NCBI RefSeq assembly: GCF_024362695.1
Contig: NW_026063242.1
Location: 1,167,527-1,231,526, forward strand
From: Pectinophora gossypiella
Taxonomy: Eukaryota > Arthropoda > Insecta > Lepidoptera > Gelechiidae
Length of the DNA stretch: 64,000 nt
Direction of reading: 5' to 3'
Below are positions 63,431 to 64,000 of the stretch, in pieces. The translations under genes were made by a program, and so were the position numbers. The notes under the pieces were generated by a model. It was not told where the DNA came from, searched no databases, and saw only the letters and a program-made list of their open reading frames with translations. Position 1 is the stretch's first letter. Each line of letters opens with the position of its first letter.

Positions 63431-64000
63431 TAATTATTGATCAAGGTGGGTATAAGAACGATATTTTAACATAAAATGTATCACGGGGCTCAGAAGCGAA
63501 ACGACCGACTCGTACCGCAGTGAGATATATATAAATAATACGGTTATCATCGCGTTTAAAGCTTAGTACAGCTACGTTATATATAGGTATAAAGGTAGCA
63601 TAATAACACGACTGTCGCTCCAGTAATCGGTTACGAGCCCAGAGCCGCCGCCGTATATATGTCACCGTAAAATTGTAAATAACGTTAGATTATAATCTAT
63701 CTCGCGAGATTGTGAACTGTCGAAAAATTGTGAAACGTAATATACTGCTTACAATTTAACGTATTATTATGTTAGGTTTTCTGTAATTTTGTGCGAATTT
63801 GTGTTGCCTTCATATGGCAACACTAGGGGAAAGGGTATAAAAAGGCGTGTTTGTCTTTCATTGGGGCTTTTTTGATTCGAGCACGCATCGAAGGCAGACG
63901 TACCATTTTGAACACGTGTACACTTGTGTTGAGCACGCGTGCGTTTTGGAAATTTAGAGTAAGTAACCAATATACTTATTATTTATTATTTCAATGGTTG
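63431..64000 (+). other. Unclassified right edge with a TATA promoter-like motif
   Basis: No coding similarity. An 8-bp-armed palindrome GTGTTGCC...GGCAACAC (63801-63823) is followed by GGGTATAAAAAGG (TATA box at 63836) and TCTTTCATTGG, an initiator-like TCATT about 25 bp downstream. The left Gypsy element's putative LTR has a similar layout (GGCAACACT, then TATAAAAG), so this may be the promoter of another LTR element running off the window. No downstream element was seen. Confidence 0.35.

Noticed and set aside
1..64000. tRNA, rRNA or host protein genes
   Set aside because: No frame with non-transposon domains was seen, and no tRNA or rRNA sequence was recognised. The only tRNA-like signals are primer-binding sites.

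Overview
This 64 kb window looks like a gene-free, transposon-saturated stretch of an insect genome, most probably a moth or butterfly. The evidence is the mix of Ty3/Gypsy, BEL/Pao, Jockey-, CR1- and RTE-like LINEs, the LINE tails made of TTTGAA, AAATA or GATAA repeats, and the short repeat at 51768-51845, a sequence I recall as very common in Lepidoptera. I found no host protein gene, tRNA or rRNA. Almost every base belongs to a mobile element or to debris between elements. Nested, mostly retroelement sequence of this kind is what has been described for lepidopteran W chromosomes and other heterochromatin. That placement is an inference.

Layout. 1-2470: 3' half of a Gypsy element (RNase H, integrase, putative 3' LTR) running off the left edge. 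2470-5097: debris (a repeat present three times in the window, a GC-rich gag-like module, a LINE endonuclease fragment). 5098-28560: one old Jockey-type LINE on the minus strand, broken into pieces by later arrivals. These are a putative solo LTR (5632-7044) with an RTE fragment at its edge (7051-7375), Gypsy-1 (7729-18902, TSD GTATA) and Gypsy-2 (19127-25164). Gypsy-1 was itself hit twice: a composite repeat/MITE block split its 5' LTR (7825-9960) and a nearly complete LINE (LINE D, 14043-18701) split its 3' LTR. Gypsy-2 carries a LINE fragment (21332-22312).

28561-29946: low-information DNA with two more copies of the dispersed repeat. 29947-46694: a plus-strand LINE (LINE A) split at 30483/45498 by LINE B (minus, 30484-45493, TSD ATGT). 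LINE B carries Gypsy-3 in its 3' UTR (30529-36205) and a complete CR1-like LINE C in its endonuclease region (about 38567-43987). 46695-47917: a second Jockey-like fragment. 47920-50656: a Tc1/mariner-superfamily transposon with TIRs of about 485 bp and TA target duplication. 51249-60192 (minus): a BEL/Pao retroelement with a fusion-type envelope gene, interrupted by a short repeat, LINE F, a 999-bp MITE and, in gag, LINE E (60193-63430). 63431-64000: unclassified, with a TATA promoter-like motif.

The nesting gives relative ages. In the Jockey stack the broken Jockey element is oldest. The Gypsy elements followed, and their LTR pairs differ at about one position by eye. The insertions inside those LTRs are youngest. 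The strongest candidates for new biology are in Gypsy-3, whose gag and pol are joined by a canonical -1 slippery heptamer (G GGA AAC) directly against the gag stop, and which carries a small third ORF with a myristoylation motif and a membrane segment. Next are the envelope-bearing BEL element and the long-TIR transposon with roughly DD41D catalytic spacing. Coordinates of element ends come from target-site duplications and split reading frames read by eye; LTR identities were also judged by eye.
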